From: an uncultured Crocinitomix sp.
Lineage (GTDB): Bacteria > Bacteroidota > Bacteroidia > Flavobacteriales_D > Crocinitomicaceae
DNA length: 64,000 nucleotides
Assembly (NCBI GenBank): GCA_937136425.1
Contig: CAKZON010000019.1
Span: 124,001 to 188,000 of the forward strand
Direction of reading: 5' to 3'
Part shown: one piece after another, positions 44,324 through 54,284 of the stretch
Position numbering within the stretch: position 1 is the stretch's first letter
How the letters are laid out: the number at the start of each line of letters is the position of its first letter
Made by a program: the position numbers and the translations under genes
The notes under the pieces: model-generated
Seen by the model: only the letters and a program-made list of their open reading frames with translations
What the model was told of the DNA's origin: nothing
Databases searched by the model: none

Positions 44324-47230
44324 ATGATACGTTTCATTTACTCCCTCATCTTGCTTTGCAGTTGCCAGTTTGTTTTTGCACAAACTACAGATACGAGTAA
44401 TAATTACGTTGGTAAACCAGGTTATTTTATAAAACATTATCCCAACGGTAGCATTCATCATGAGGGCATTGTTAAACGAGGAAATAAAAAAGGAACGCTT
44501 TACTATTATTTTGAAAGTGGAATTCTATTTAAAAAAGTAGACTATCAACTACTCGATTTTCGAGAAGGAAATTATCTGGATGCCAAGTTCATTGAGGTTG
44601 TTACCGAGTACTACGAGAGTGGAAATATATTTGAAGTTAGAAAATATATCAATGGTGGGCTGCAACCTGCGCAAGAAGGATGGTATGCTAATGGGCAGCG
44701 AAAGAATGAAACGATCTATCATGAAGATGGAATTCATGAAACGGTTATATATTATTATGCCAACGGAAATATGCGTTATCGCGCAGTACAATTCAAAAAT
44801 AAACGACGACCAGAGCAAGATGGCTTAGAGGAAAGATGGAATGAACAAGGTGTTAAATTGGTTGAATATAATTATCGAAATAAATTGAAACATGGTGATT
44901 ATAAGAACTGGAATGAAAATGGAAATCTTATTCAGCACCTCGTTTATGATAATGATACATCTGTATTTAGAAAAACGTGGAATGATGAAGGGGAATTAAT
45001 TTCCTATGCGGATGACAAGACATCAGTTGAATCACATTTTTATAAAATTTATGATAAAAAGACAGGGCTAATTTCATCTTCTGCAACTTATAAAGTTTAT
45101 TACGTGGATGAAGATAGCGTAGTGATGCGATTTGTTAAGTTGTATGATAAGGAAGGGGAGTATGTTGAAACGAAAGTACATAATCAATCATTGAAATATA
45201 GCTCGGTTGCAACATCAGTAAATGGAGTAGTAGAGGGCGATAAAATTCAAACACAGTTATTTTTGTTTGAGCGCCGCACAATTAATCCACGCACAAGACA
45301 TTATCGATTAAATTACTTTAATCGCCCTTTAGAAATGGGATTTTGGATAGATTACCATTTATCATTTCCAATGGATGAAGATACAGATGCGCATGAAAAA
45401 ATGATTCTGGATGAATTAAAGACTGCACGCAAAAAAGTAGAGTCGCAAGATTTAAATTCTGAATATGAAGTTGATCCTGAAAACTTCGAAAAAGCCGCCG
45501 CGTATTATTTTACCTTTCCTCATCACATGCTATTTGATACCACGATTATTACGTCATCATTAAATGAGGATAATTCAGGTAAATACAGCCTTGTGTATAA
45601 TGGTACAAATATGCATTATGAAGGAGCCTTGTTGGACGGTCTGGAACATGGAGAATCAATCTTCTACTTGAATGATTCAACTCCTCTTTTTAAGCGTAAT
45701 TATCGGCACGGAATGAAACATGGAATATGCCGCGAGTATTTTTTAACAGGTCAGTTGGCGCTTGAAGAAAATTATTGGTTAGGTGATTTGCTAGAATCTA
45801 AATCTTTCTTTTTAACTGGAGGAATTGCAAAACATGAACGATTGGGTAAGCGGGGACAAAATAGAATTAAGGATGAGTGGGATGCAGATAAGCAACCTAT
45901 TGCAATGTTTTGGGAGGAAGATTCATTGTTATGCTCTATTCGATTAAATGAGGACCGTACATTAAATTCTTATACCTGGAATAATCAAAAAGAAGGGGTT
46001 GTTATCAGTCATACGGTTTATAATGGGTCAGACTTTATGACAGTTAATATTCCGCCAACTCCAAATCGAGAGGTACCATTTAAGTTGTCACGACATGGCG
46101 TAACAGTTGAAGGCAAAGCTTATTGGGATGCTGAAAAAAGGAAGGCCGTTTTAGAAGATGATTTTGGTAAAATTGAAAAGGCTGATCCAAATGAAATTTC
46201 ATTTTCAGAAACATTGCCATGCGGATGTACAGATTGGATTGATCATAAGTTTTGGGCAGCACCAACAGCAAATTATGCAACTTTAGATGATTTCAAAAAG
46301 TATCAGCATGATTTTCATGCTCCGTCAGAGGCATTAACTCATTTATTTGGTCACCCTTATTATCTATCAGGTCAAGAACCGGATAAATATGAGTTTGGAA
46401 AAGTGTATCATATCAATGCGAATTTTTTTTCGGCAAGACCAATAGACTTGTTTTTACCAGATACAAACGGAATTATTTTTACTTATGAACCGTGCAAATC
46501 GAAATACGCTTATATAAAACTAAATGCTAGTCTTAGTTTTAAAGTAGGTTCTCCAAAAGAGACTAAAATTTCAATTTCAAACCCAAAAACCTTGGCCTTA
46601 ACAATACCAGCACCAATGCTCGTTCAGGTTAATAATAATTTTAAACCTATTCTGGGGCAAGAAGGAAAACTATTACCTGGTGTATTCTTGTTTAATGCTG
46701 ATGAGGTAAAGTATAATCATAGAAAACAGTTAGATGTTATTCAACCAAAATTGCAATGTGCTAAACCTATGCAAATTGGTAATTCGGGCATGATTTTACA
46801 GGTTGATGATCTTTGGCCAGACTTTAGTAAAACGTGGAATTATGATATAATGACTGAACAGTTGTCAAATAACGAACGTGCCTTGAAGTTAGGGTTAAAA
46901 TCGGCACCTAAAAATGATTTTATTGGAGCCTTTGCAACAAGTGGAAACATCTATTTTCCATATAGCTCTGGAAGTAATGGTAGTTTGGATAAGTACCTAT
47001 CTTTTAGAATTGAAAATGTTTTGGTATCGGCAACAGAATGTAGGGCTACAGTTTATGCAGGAGTGGTTGGGGAAAATGAAACAGTGCTTCTTTCTACGCA
47101 TTTGGGAGAAGAACTATCAATTACTAAAACAGAACTAATAAAGGTACTGGAAAGTGCTAATTTAAAAGCTTATGATTTAATGTTTGAACCAGGAAAAGAA
47201 TTAAAACTTCATTTAAATTATCAGCTATAA
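44324..47230 (+). CDS. Large secreted MORN-repeat protein
   Basis: A 968-residue protein with a signal peptide (ending VFAQ near residue 19). MORN_2-type repeats occupy about 25-215 and again about 425-500 (e.g. GNKKGTLYYYFESGILFKK, LEHGESIFYLNDS). The middle and the C-terminal 350 residues are not recognised; the latter has beta-rich character. MORN_2 repeats are also found in YwqK-type antitoxin-like and exported proteins. It overlaps the following WG-repeat gene by one base and is probably co-translated with it. Confidence 0.75.
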   Translation: MIRFIYSLILLCSCQFVFAQTTDTSNNYVGKPGYFIKHYPNGSIHHEGIVKRGNKKGTLYYYFESGILFKKVDYQLLDFREGNYLDAKFIEVVTEYYESGNIFEVRKYINGGLQPAQEGWYANGQRKNETIYHEDGIHETVIYYYANGNMRYRAVQFKNKRRPEQDGLEERWNEQGVKLVEYNYRNKLKHGDYKNWNENGNLIQHLVYDNDTSVFRKTWNDEGELISYADDKTSVESHFYKIYDKKTGLISSSATYKVYYVDEDSVVMRFVKLYDKEGEYVETKVHNQSLKYSSVATSVNGVVEGDKIQTQLFLFERRTINPRTRHYRLNYFNRPLEMGFWIDYHLSFPMDEDTDAHEKMILDELKTARKKVESQDLNSEYEVDPENFEKAAAYYFTFPHHMLFDTTIITSSLNEDNSGKYSLVYNGTNMHYEGALLDGLEHGESIFYLNDSTPLFKRNYRHGMKHGICREYFLTGQLALEENYWLGDLLESKSFFLTGGIAKHERLGKRGQNRIKDEWDADKQPIAMFWEEDSLLCSIRLNEDRTLNSYTWNNQKEGVVISHTVYNGSDFMTVNIPPTPNREVPFKLSRHGVTVEGKAYWDAEKRKAVLEDDFGKIEKADPNEISFSETLPCGCTDWIDHKFWAAPTANYATLDDFKKYQHDFHAPSEALTHLFGHPYYLSGQEPDKYEFGKVYHINANFFSARPIDLFLPDTNGIIFTYEPCKSKYAYIKLNASLSFKVGSPKETKISISNPKTLALTIPAPMLVQVNNNFKPILGQEGKLLPGVFLFNADEVKYNHRKQLDVIQPKLQCAKPMQIGNSGMILQVDDLWPDFSKTWNYDIMTEQLSNNERALKLGLKSAPKNDFIGAFATSGNIYFPYSSGSNGSLDKYLSFRIENVLVSATECRATVYAGVVGENETVLLSTHLGEELSITKTELIKVLESANLKAYDLMFEPGKELKLHLNYQL

Positions 47231-48351
47231 TGCGCCATCTTTTTTTCATAGCGTCATTTGTTATTGGGCTTGTTTCATACGGTCAAAAAGACTATCCATG
47301 TCATATGTGGAAACGCTATACTCAAAACTGTTTGACAGGTTTTGTTGATCCTGAAGGAATGGTTATGATTGAACCGCAATTTGAATATGCCACGGATTTT
47401 TCTGATGGACGTGCTTTTGTTTGGAATTATTTGGATCAGGCAGATGAAAAAGCGGTAGTACCATTGGGTGAAGAGTATCAAAACTATGAATCGTTTGGTT
47501 TAGGTGGAAATCGTAAAACAGGAATAATAGACTCTACCGGTAAGTTTGTCGTAGAACCTAAAGTCAATTTTATTGTTTATTCAGCATTTATAGATAGCAT
47601 TGCCCTTGTGCGCATTGACAATAAGTATGAAATAATAGACATTAATGGAGCGGTCGTTTCTAATACTTATCAAAACTATTTTGAGAAGGTTATTTACAAG
47701 AATCTTATAAAAGGGAAAAGTGATAATTTAAAGCCGGGTAGTAAATGTTATATGACCAGAAAAAAACAATTCGTTTCTGGTCCATATCAAAATTGTGAAC
47801 CTTATTCAGAGGGCTATGGTGCTGTTCGGATTGGCGGTAAATATGGCTATGTAAACCTTAAAGGTGAAATGAAGATTGTGCCACAATTTATGGATGCCCA
47901 TCAGTTTTCAAATGGGTATGCGGTGGTGTCAGTTCTGGCGTCAAAAGCAGACACTCGAAATAAAAATTTTGGTTTAATTGATACGAATGGAACTTTTGTA
48001 ATTGCACCAAATCATTATAGATTGGGTAAATTTTCGGAAGGTAAAATTGCTTTTTTCACAAGGAAAAATAAAAAAACTAAATACGGCTTTTTGGATGTGA
48101 AGGGAAATGTTGTAATTAAACCAAAATATGAACATGTAAAAATGTTTAAAAATGGCCTTGCTGCAGTTAAAATTAAAGAAAAGTACGGCTATATTAATTC
48201 AGATGGTAAAATGACTATTCCTGCAAAATTTCTTAATGCACAAGATTTTAAATATGGAACAGCATTGGTTCAGGTTAGTAAAAAGAAATGGGCCTTTATC
48301 AATTTGGACGGAGAAATAATAGTTGGGCCGTGGAAAAGAAATTGCAACTAG
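47230..48351 (+). CDS. Secreted WG-repeat protein
   Basis: A 373-residue protein with a signal peptide (ending VSYGQ near residue 19). It is built of WG repeats (GLIDTNGTFVIAPNHYRLG, YGFLDVKGNVVIKPKYEHV, YGYINSDGKMTIPAKFLNA), a beta-repeat of unclear role common in exported Bacteroidota proteins. Its ATG overlaps the stop of the MORN protein by one base, so the two are co-translated. Confidence 0.85.
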   Translation: MRHLFFIASFVIGLVSYGQKDYPCHMWKRYTQNCLTGFVDPEGMVMIEPQFEYATDFSDGRAFVWNYLDQADEKAVVPLGEEYQNYESFGLGGNRKTGIIDSTGKFVVEPKVNFIVYSAFIDSIALVRIDNKYEIIDINGAVVSNTYQNYFEKVIYKNLIKGKSDNLKPGSKCYMTRKKQFVSGPYQNCEPYSEGYGAVRIGGKYGYVNLKGEMKIVPQFMDAHQFSNGYAVVSVLASKADTRNKNFGLIDTNGTFVIAPNHYRLGKFSEGKIAFFTRKNKKTKYGFLDVKGNVVIKPKYEHVKMFKNGLAAVKIKEKYGYINSDGKMTIPAKFLNAQDFKYGTALVQVSKKKWAFINLDGEIIVGPWKRNCN

Positions 48352-48591
48352 TTTCTATCTTGTAATTGCAGTGTAGTATTTAATTCTTTACAGTACTGGA
48401 GCGGCCTTAAATTCTTGGTTTGACACATAAATACAAGAATTTGCAACATACTTACAGGTCTCTTTTATGAATGTTTCTGAATTTTGTTTCAAGGCAATTC
48501 AAGTCTAATTCATTAACCCCTTTTCAAGCATTTAAAACGGACAGTATGATGATTTGATGAAGCTTATTTTTTCATTTAAATAATTATATAT

Positions 48592-49887
48592 ATGCCAATT
48601 GAAGCCGTAACTAATAATGTAAACAATGCTGATGGATTGGTGCATTTTTCATTTGTTAATGTGTCGCAAGGAGATTGTTGTATTGTGAAAACGCCACTTG
48701 GGCGAGTATTTATGTTTGATTGTGGATCTACCTATGACAGAAATAAAACGGCATTAAACAATATAAAAAAATCACTTTACAACTCTGTTTCTGGAATTTC
48801 GAATGCCTATAGTCAAATAGACGGTATATTTCTTTCTCATCCCGATCAAGACCATTATAATAAGATAGTTGATTTGGCTGAGGATTTGTATTTGAGAGGA
48901 ATAGTAGTTAAAAGGGCCTTTGTAAGTATGCATGCTGATTTGTTTAATGCGCATGATAATGTTGCTTACCGTTGGATTAGAAGAGTGCCAGGTGATTGGA
49001 GTATTCCTGAAGCGACATATACTGTTAGGTTAAATTCAAATAATGACCGAAATGATCAGGGAAAGATTGACACAATTATGGTGCATTGGGAAAAAGTTTA
49101 TCTAGCTGATGATGGTGATATGATGACGGATGATGAAGTTGATGAGAATGGAAAAAGATATAGAAATTTCAAGATTAAAATTCTAGCCGCTGGAGTAACA
49201 CCTGAGTTGGATGGTAATTTGGAGTTTAATGATCCAAATAATGATCAAAAAAATACGGCCTCAATAGTAACACTTATTGAGTTTGGACAAGAGAAATTTT
49301 TGATAATGGGTGATGCCACAACTCCTGTTGGACGATTTTTAGTGGAGCATTTCTCAGAAGAAATTAGTGATGTTGATATTCTTCATGTACCACATCATGG
49401 TTCTAGAAGACATTCATTAGATTCTGAATTTTGGAGTGTGGCCTTTCCTGATACTTGTGTCGTTAGTGTTTCTCCTAAAAATGATGCGCACCATTTGCCA
49501 GCCTACGAAACGTTGATGTATGCCGCAAATGTTGCATTAAACGAAGTAGGTAATCGCGACCATTATGTTTATAAATATGAATCTACCTCCCCTTGGCAGC
49601 TTTTGACAGAAAATATTCCTAGATATATTGAAATGGATGAGTTTGTGGATATGAACAATATTCAAAATTTTAGAGAGTATCGAATAAATGTAGAGCATGA
49701 CCCCAACTATGTTGTGTTAGAATATAATTATCGAAAGAGTGGTCTTATTTCACGCGGTCAAGATAAAAATGTATACACAAATGAGGGTACGCTATCAAGA
49801 GGAGTTTTAAGCCTGAAAAAGGATATTTATATGACTTCAGCAGATAATATTGAGAGCATTTATTTTGCATATAACGGAAAAGGGTAA
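48592..49887 (+). CDS. Metallo-beta-lactamase-fold protein (ComEC-like)
   Basis: A 431-residue protein with no signal peptide. The metal site begins with H83-P-D85-Q-D87-H88 in ILSHPDQDH-like context (FLSHPDQDHYN), MGDAT with D241, and PHHGS (267-271). The HxDxDH and PHHGS motifs are those of the ComEC C-terminal hydrolase group, which cut nucleic acid or phosphoesters. The C-terminal 150 residues are extra and unknown. It starts a cluster with two large proteins (five bases to the next gene). Confidence 0.78.
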   Translation: MPIEAVTNNVNNADGLVHFSFVNVSQGDCCIVKTPLGRVFMFDCGSTYDRNKTALNNIKKSLYNSVSGISNAYSQIDGIFLSHPDQDHYNKIVDLAEDLYLRGIVVKRAFVSMHADLFNAHDNVAYRWIRRVPGDWSIPEATYTVRLNSNNDRNDQGKIDTIMVHWEKVYLADDGDMMTDDEVDENGKRYRNFKIKILAAGVTPELDGNLEFNDPNNDQKNTASIVTLIEFGQEKFLIMGDATTPVGRFLVEHFSEEISDVDILHVPHHGSRRHSLDSEFWSVAFPDTCVVSVSPKNDAHHLPAYETLMYAANVALNEVGNRDHYVYKYESTSPWQLLTENIPRYIEMDEFVDMNNIQNFREYRINVEHDPNYVVLEYNYRKSGLISRGQDKNVYTNEGTLSRGVLSLKKDIYMTSADNIESIYFAYNGKG

Positions 49888-49892
49888 TTAAG

Positions 49893-52800
49893 ATGACAGT
49901 TTCAAATTTATTTCAGCAATTAGAGCAAAAAAATAGTGCTTTAAAAGAGTTATCAATTAGTAAGAGCGAACTTCCATTATCTATGCAATCGCTTATGCCA
50001 AAAGTGTTTGGTGAATCAATTCAGTTTGAACTGATTTCAACCGAATTAGAGTTAAAGGAAAACCAAATTACCATTAGTGGTATTTGTCAAACAGCACCCC
50101 TCAGCGGAATGAACATATTGTTGACATTGACTGAAGTTAGGGAGAATTGGACATATAATTTGGAGGCAAGTAAAGATAAGGAGTGGAATATGGGGGAACA
50201 ATTTCCTCCATTTAAATATACATTGGTTGAGACCTTTAATTGGAGCCAAGTTTTCCTGCAAATTGATCATAATTCAGATAAACTTAGTTTTTCTGGAGCA
50301 ATGAATTTGACCGGTGAATCTAAATTTTCAATGCTTCTTCCTACAACCGCAATCCATCTAATTGGGAATATAAAAAGAGAAGATGATTTAGTCGATTTTC
50401 GGTTTGAAAATACAATTAATATTGGGGAGAATAATACGTTTTTGGACGGTGTTGAATTTACTATTGGTATCGAAACGAATAAGAATGCTGAAGGTCAGTC
50501 TTCGCCAATTGCATTTATAGAAACCACACCTGTTATTGAGTTTGAAGGTGGAAGCATTCATATCCCACTAAAAGCACTAATTGCAAACCTTAATCATTCA
50601 ATACTGCTGCGGGCAAATGTGGGTGAAATAAGCGCAGCTGGGATAAAAACATTGGAGGCACTTTTTCATGGACATACGCCAGATTTAAGTTCTGTGCTGG
50701 ACGGAAAGATAACAGGCATTGAAAATTTTCAGATTAAATTTTTGCAATTCAGTTTAAACCCAAAAGGAAATGAATTGCTAAGCGCTGTAGAAATGGTGTG
50801 CGGAATTGTTAATCCAATAGATTTATTTTCTTTTGATTCTGGAAGGAAAATAGCCGTAGATGTATTGGACATAGCAATGCGATTGGAACATCCGCTTGAT
50901 GGACAAAAACGTGCTTGGCACATTTCAGCACACACAGATTTTCCTATAAATGATCATTCTAAATTAATGTTGTCGGCATTTGCTCCTGAGAAGGAACTGG
51001 TGGGATCTATTTCAGGTGAGGATTTAACTATATCAGAGCTGATAAGCTATGTGACTGGAAATGATAATAATCTTGATATTCCAATTGCTATACAAGAATT
51101 TCATTTACGCGCCAACCTAGAAAATAATACTTATGGTATGTTCTGCGATTTGGTGTCAACGGTTCCAATTGAGTGGGAGGGTTCAACGTTTAACTTACAA
51201 GATTTTCGCACTACAATTCAATATGAGTCAGAATTGTCGATTCGTTTTAAAGCACTTTTTTCATGGTTTGATTTTCATTTTAGAATGGAGGGATTTTATG
51301 AAGGAGGAGATGCTGGAGGTATTGGTTTCAAAGGACAATTAATAGGAGATAATGCTGTGAACCTAATATTTTTACTTCACGGGCTTGCGCGTCAATTAGA
51401 AATGGAGGCGCCATCTGATTTTCCAAGTATTGCATTGCGAGAATTAGGAATAAGTTTTAATACTAAAACTGGAAATTATAGATTTGAAGCCGAAACAAGT
51501 TTCACAGCCGATCATTTAGGAGATTTAGATGTTGAATTGACTGCAGATACACGAGTTGTTTTAGATGCCACTAAAAAGGACGGAAAAACGCAAGTCAGTG
51601 CCGAAATTTTAAGCAAAATAACTGTTGTGGGTCAGATATTCGATTTGCGCACACACTTAGGAAAAGATCATCAGCTTGTTTACGCAAGTTGGCAGGCAGA
51701 AAATGATGGACTTAGAATTAGTGACCTAATTAAAGCCTTTGATCAAAATCACGATCATACAGCCTATAGTAGCAATAATTTTGATTTAGAACTAAAATCA
51801 ATCACGCTTGAATATGATCATACAGATGCAGGGCATCAAAAACTATTTGTGCGTGCTATAACTGAGGTTAGCATTGCTGGCACTAAGTATGATTTGCAAG
51901 TGTATTTTGCTGGTTGGAAAGATGGTAGCTGGAAGTTTTTGTTTGGAATTGAATATGACAATCATACTTCTAAGTTAGGTGACCTCGTAGGTCCAAATCA
52001 AAATGCATTTAGTGCGGTTGAACTAATTCATTTGAAAAAAGCTTCGGTCGTTTTTAGTACAGGAAATTTTGAAGGATTTACATTACCTGACATTCCAACC
52101 TTTTACGGTGAGGAAAGTCCAAATGCACTTTTACTTTCAGAGCATGAATTGAAAATTCAAAAAGGAATTTATGCCATAGCAGAAGTAGAATTTAACGGTT
52201 CATCCGCTGGGGTTGATCGATTGAAAAAAATGTCAAATCATACAGGAGATTTGATTGTGCAAGCAGGTTATAATGCCCGTTTGGAAGAAGTAACTGTAGA
52301 TATTTTATTGGAAGGAGATATTGTCATTGAAGGTAAAAAAAATGCAGATGGAAAACATGAAGATATTGTTTTATCAGATGCTGGTTTTCATATTAAACTA
52401 CCGCAACCTTCGCTATTTGTAAGCGGTAAGGCAACTTTCAGTATTGATCATCATCAAATAATAGCACAAGGCGGAATTGGTATTAGTGCAGAAGAAGTTG
52501 TAGGGGAGTTTAAAGTAAACTTAAGCGACCCTGAAAACCCAGATTCTATTTCGTTTTTTGGGTTAGATGGACTCTTTTTAGATGATGTAATGTTTTTGCT
52601 AGGTATAAACTTTACACATGCTGCTATTGAGGTTGGAGGAGAAATTGGTTTGCATGAAGATGGAAAAGCCATTGATTCTGATCAAATGGGAATTATTTTA
52701 GAAATTATTGATGGAATTCCAAATCCTCAGTTTTTTGAATTGCGAATTGAAGAAATTGATTTCTCCAAAATATTTGCACTCTTTTCTGGGGCTGATGCTG

Positions 52801-54284
52801 ATGGCCATCAAGAACACCATGATGTTATTAAAGCAGGCATTAAAAACTTCTATCTTTTTTGGGCGCAAAAAGAAATCCAATTTTTGGATAGAACGGTCAA
52901 GCCAGGTTTTGCTTTTACGGGTGAATTCTTTCTATTTGATTTTCAAGCTTATTTAAATGTGAAAATAGGAAGCGAATATGGAATTATTGGTGAAGTTCAT
53001 CTTTCTCCAATAGAAATAGACGGAATTATTAAGCTTAAAGGGGATGGAGAGAAAGTGGAAATTGAGGAATACGAAAATGAGAAAGGAATTACTGTAAAAG
53101 TGCCAGAGTCAGGTAAAGAAAATTTACCTGATGGTACAGAAACCATGCGGCGAACGATTGTGAAAAATGGTGGGCCAGTAGTTGTTTTAAATAGTAATGG
53201 AGAGCCATATTTACACGCAGATATTGAAGCTACATTGCTTGATTTTTTGACGCTTAATGTAGCAGCTAATGTCAATAAAGATTCTTTTGATTTTGACTTT
53301 TTGCTCAACGTTGCAAATGTTTTAATAGTAGAACTACATTGTGATTTAAATAAAAATGGAACTTTTAAAACATTTGGAACCTTTCATTTAGGAGTTGATT
53401 TAGATCTTTCATTCGAATTTTTAGGTTCTGTTATTGGAGTTGATATTCAATTTGGAATTGATGTTGAAGTGGCACTTGGTTTTGTTAGTGAAGAGGGTGC
53501 TAATGCTGAAAATGAAAAGAAAAAACCGGAGGAAAAGAAAACGGAAGCAGGGGCTTATTTATATTTCTCATTTGAAGGGAATTTTCTTGGAATCTTTATT
53601 GGGCCTTTTGAAGCCTTATTGACATTGAACGTTAGTAAACTAGAAGAGATTCCGGGTAAAGCATTAGAGAGTGTTGAGCAAGCATTAATAGGAAGCGTTG
53701 ATGACATGTTTAATTTTGTTTTTAATCATGATGAATTCGTAAGAGAAAAAAGAGCAGAAGCTGCTGCAAGAAGGCGCAGCGGAACAAAATCTAATCATGA
53801 TAAATACATAGGTGACGTTCGGAAAACATGGGAAGATAATAAAGCCGCCCAATTGGATAATAACCACAAGAAATCCTCTCAAAGTAAAATCAATCAAATT
53901 ATGAATGATTTAACCAAAAACAGAATAAACTTAGCAAAAGGAGCTAAAGAAATTAGTCAAAGCATAACAAATTTGGTGGAAAGTTATAGCGTTTCGGTAA
54001 CAGGTGAAGTAACAGAGATTCTGGTAGAAAATGATTCTTATCTCACGCATTTTTCAAAGCATACAAACTTTATTCAAACTGATCGTTTTTCAAATGAAGA
54101 AGCCTTGCAAATGAGTAAATGGCATCATGAAGCAGAAAGCTGGCGGAGTAAAGCGCATGTAACAGAAATTCATGCCCAAGCAAACGTGCAAGCCGACTTT
54201 ATTAAAAACCACGCTAAAACAGCAAGTGCGGCCATGAAAAAAAGAGCAATAATTCATTTTAATAATTCTATACCCAATGACTGA
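49893..54284 (+). CDS. Giant beta-rich protein (1463 aa), possibly DUF6603-like
   Basis: A 1463-residue protein with no signal peptide or transmembrane helix. Most of it (about 50-1250) is a succession of amphipathic beta-strands with short repeats of the type FDLELKSITLEYDH and LDVELTADTRVV, which would form a very long beta-structure. A charged coiled-coil-like tail (about 1285-1460) follows an acidic Lys/Glu-rich linker near 1205. Large bacterial and fungal proteins of the DUF6603 type look like this; I cannot confirm membership. It lies five bases behind the MBL gene and overlaps the next gene by eight bases. Confidence 0.55.
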   Translation: MTVSNLFQQLEQKNSALKELSISKSELPLSMQSLMPKVFGESIQFELISTELELKENQITISGICQTAPLSGMNILLTLTEVRENWTYNLEASKDKEWNMGEQFPPFKYTLVETFNWSQVFLQIDHNSDKLSFSGAMNLTGESKFSMLLPTTAIHLIGNIKREDDLVDFRFENTINIGENNTFLDGVEFTIGIETNKNAEGQSSPIAFIETTPVIEFEGGSIHIPLKALIANLNHSILLRANVGEISAAGIKTLEALFHGHTPDLSSVLDGKITGIENFQIKFLQFSLNPKGNELLSAVEMVCGIVNPIDLFSFDSGRKIAVDVLDIAMRLEHPLDGQKRAWHISAHTDFPINDHSKLMLSAFAPEKELVGSISGEDLTISELISYVTGNDNNLDIPIAIQEFHLRANLENNTYGMFCDLVSTVPIEWEGSTFNLQDFRTTIQYESELSIRFKALFSWFDFHFRMEGFYEGGDAGGIGFKGQLIGDNAVNLIFLLHGLARQLEMEAPSDFPSIALRELGISFNTKTGNYRFEAETSFTADHLGDLDVELTADTRVVLDATKKDGKTQVSAEILSKITVVGQIFDLRTHLGKDHQLVYASWQAENDGLRISDLIKAFDQNHDHTAYSSNNFDLELKSITLEYDHTDAGHQKLFVRAITEVSIAGTKYDLQVYFAGWKDGSWKFLFGIEYDNHTSKLGDLVGPNQNAFSAVELIHLKKASVVFSTGNFEGFTLPDIPTFYGEESPNALLLSEHELKIQKGIYAIAEVEFNGSSAGVDRLKKMSNHTGDLIVQAGYNARLEEVTVDILLEGDIVIEGKKNADGKHEDIVLSDAGFHIKLPQPSLFVSGKATFSIDHHQIIAQGGIGISAEEVVGEFKVNLSDPENPDSISFFGLDGLFLDDVMFLLGINFTHAAIEVGGEIGLHEDGKAIDSDQMGIILEIIDGIPNPQFFELRIEEIDFSKIFALFSGADADGHQEHHDVIKAGIKNFYLFWAQKEIQFLDRTVKPGFAFTGEFFLFDFQAYLNVKIGSEYGIIGEVHLSPIEIDGIIKLKGDGEKVEIEEYENEKGITVKVPESGKENLPDGTETMRRTIVKNGGPVVVLNSNGEPYLHADIEATLLDFLTLNVAANVNKDSFDFDFLLNVANVLIVELHCDLNKNGTFKTFGTFHLGVDLDLSFEFLGSVIGVDIQFGIDVEVALGFVSEEGANAENEKKKPEEKKTEAGAYLYFSFEGNFLGIFIGPFEALLTLNVSKLEEIPGKALESVEQALIGSVDDMFNFVFNHDEFVREKRAEAAARRRSGTKSNHDKYIGDVRKTWEDNKAAQLDNNHKKSSQSKINQIMNDLTKNRINLAKGAKEISQSITNLVESYSVSVTGEVTEILVENDSYLTHFSKHTNFIQTDRFSNEEALQMSKWHHEAESWRSKAHVTEIHAQANVQADFIKNHAKTASAAMKKRAIIHFNNSIPND

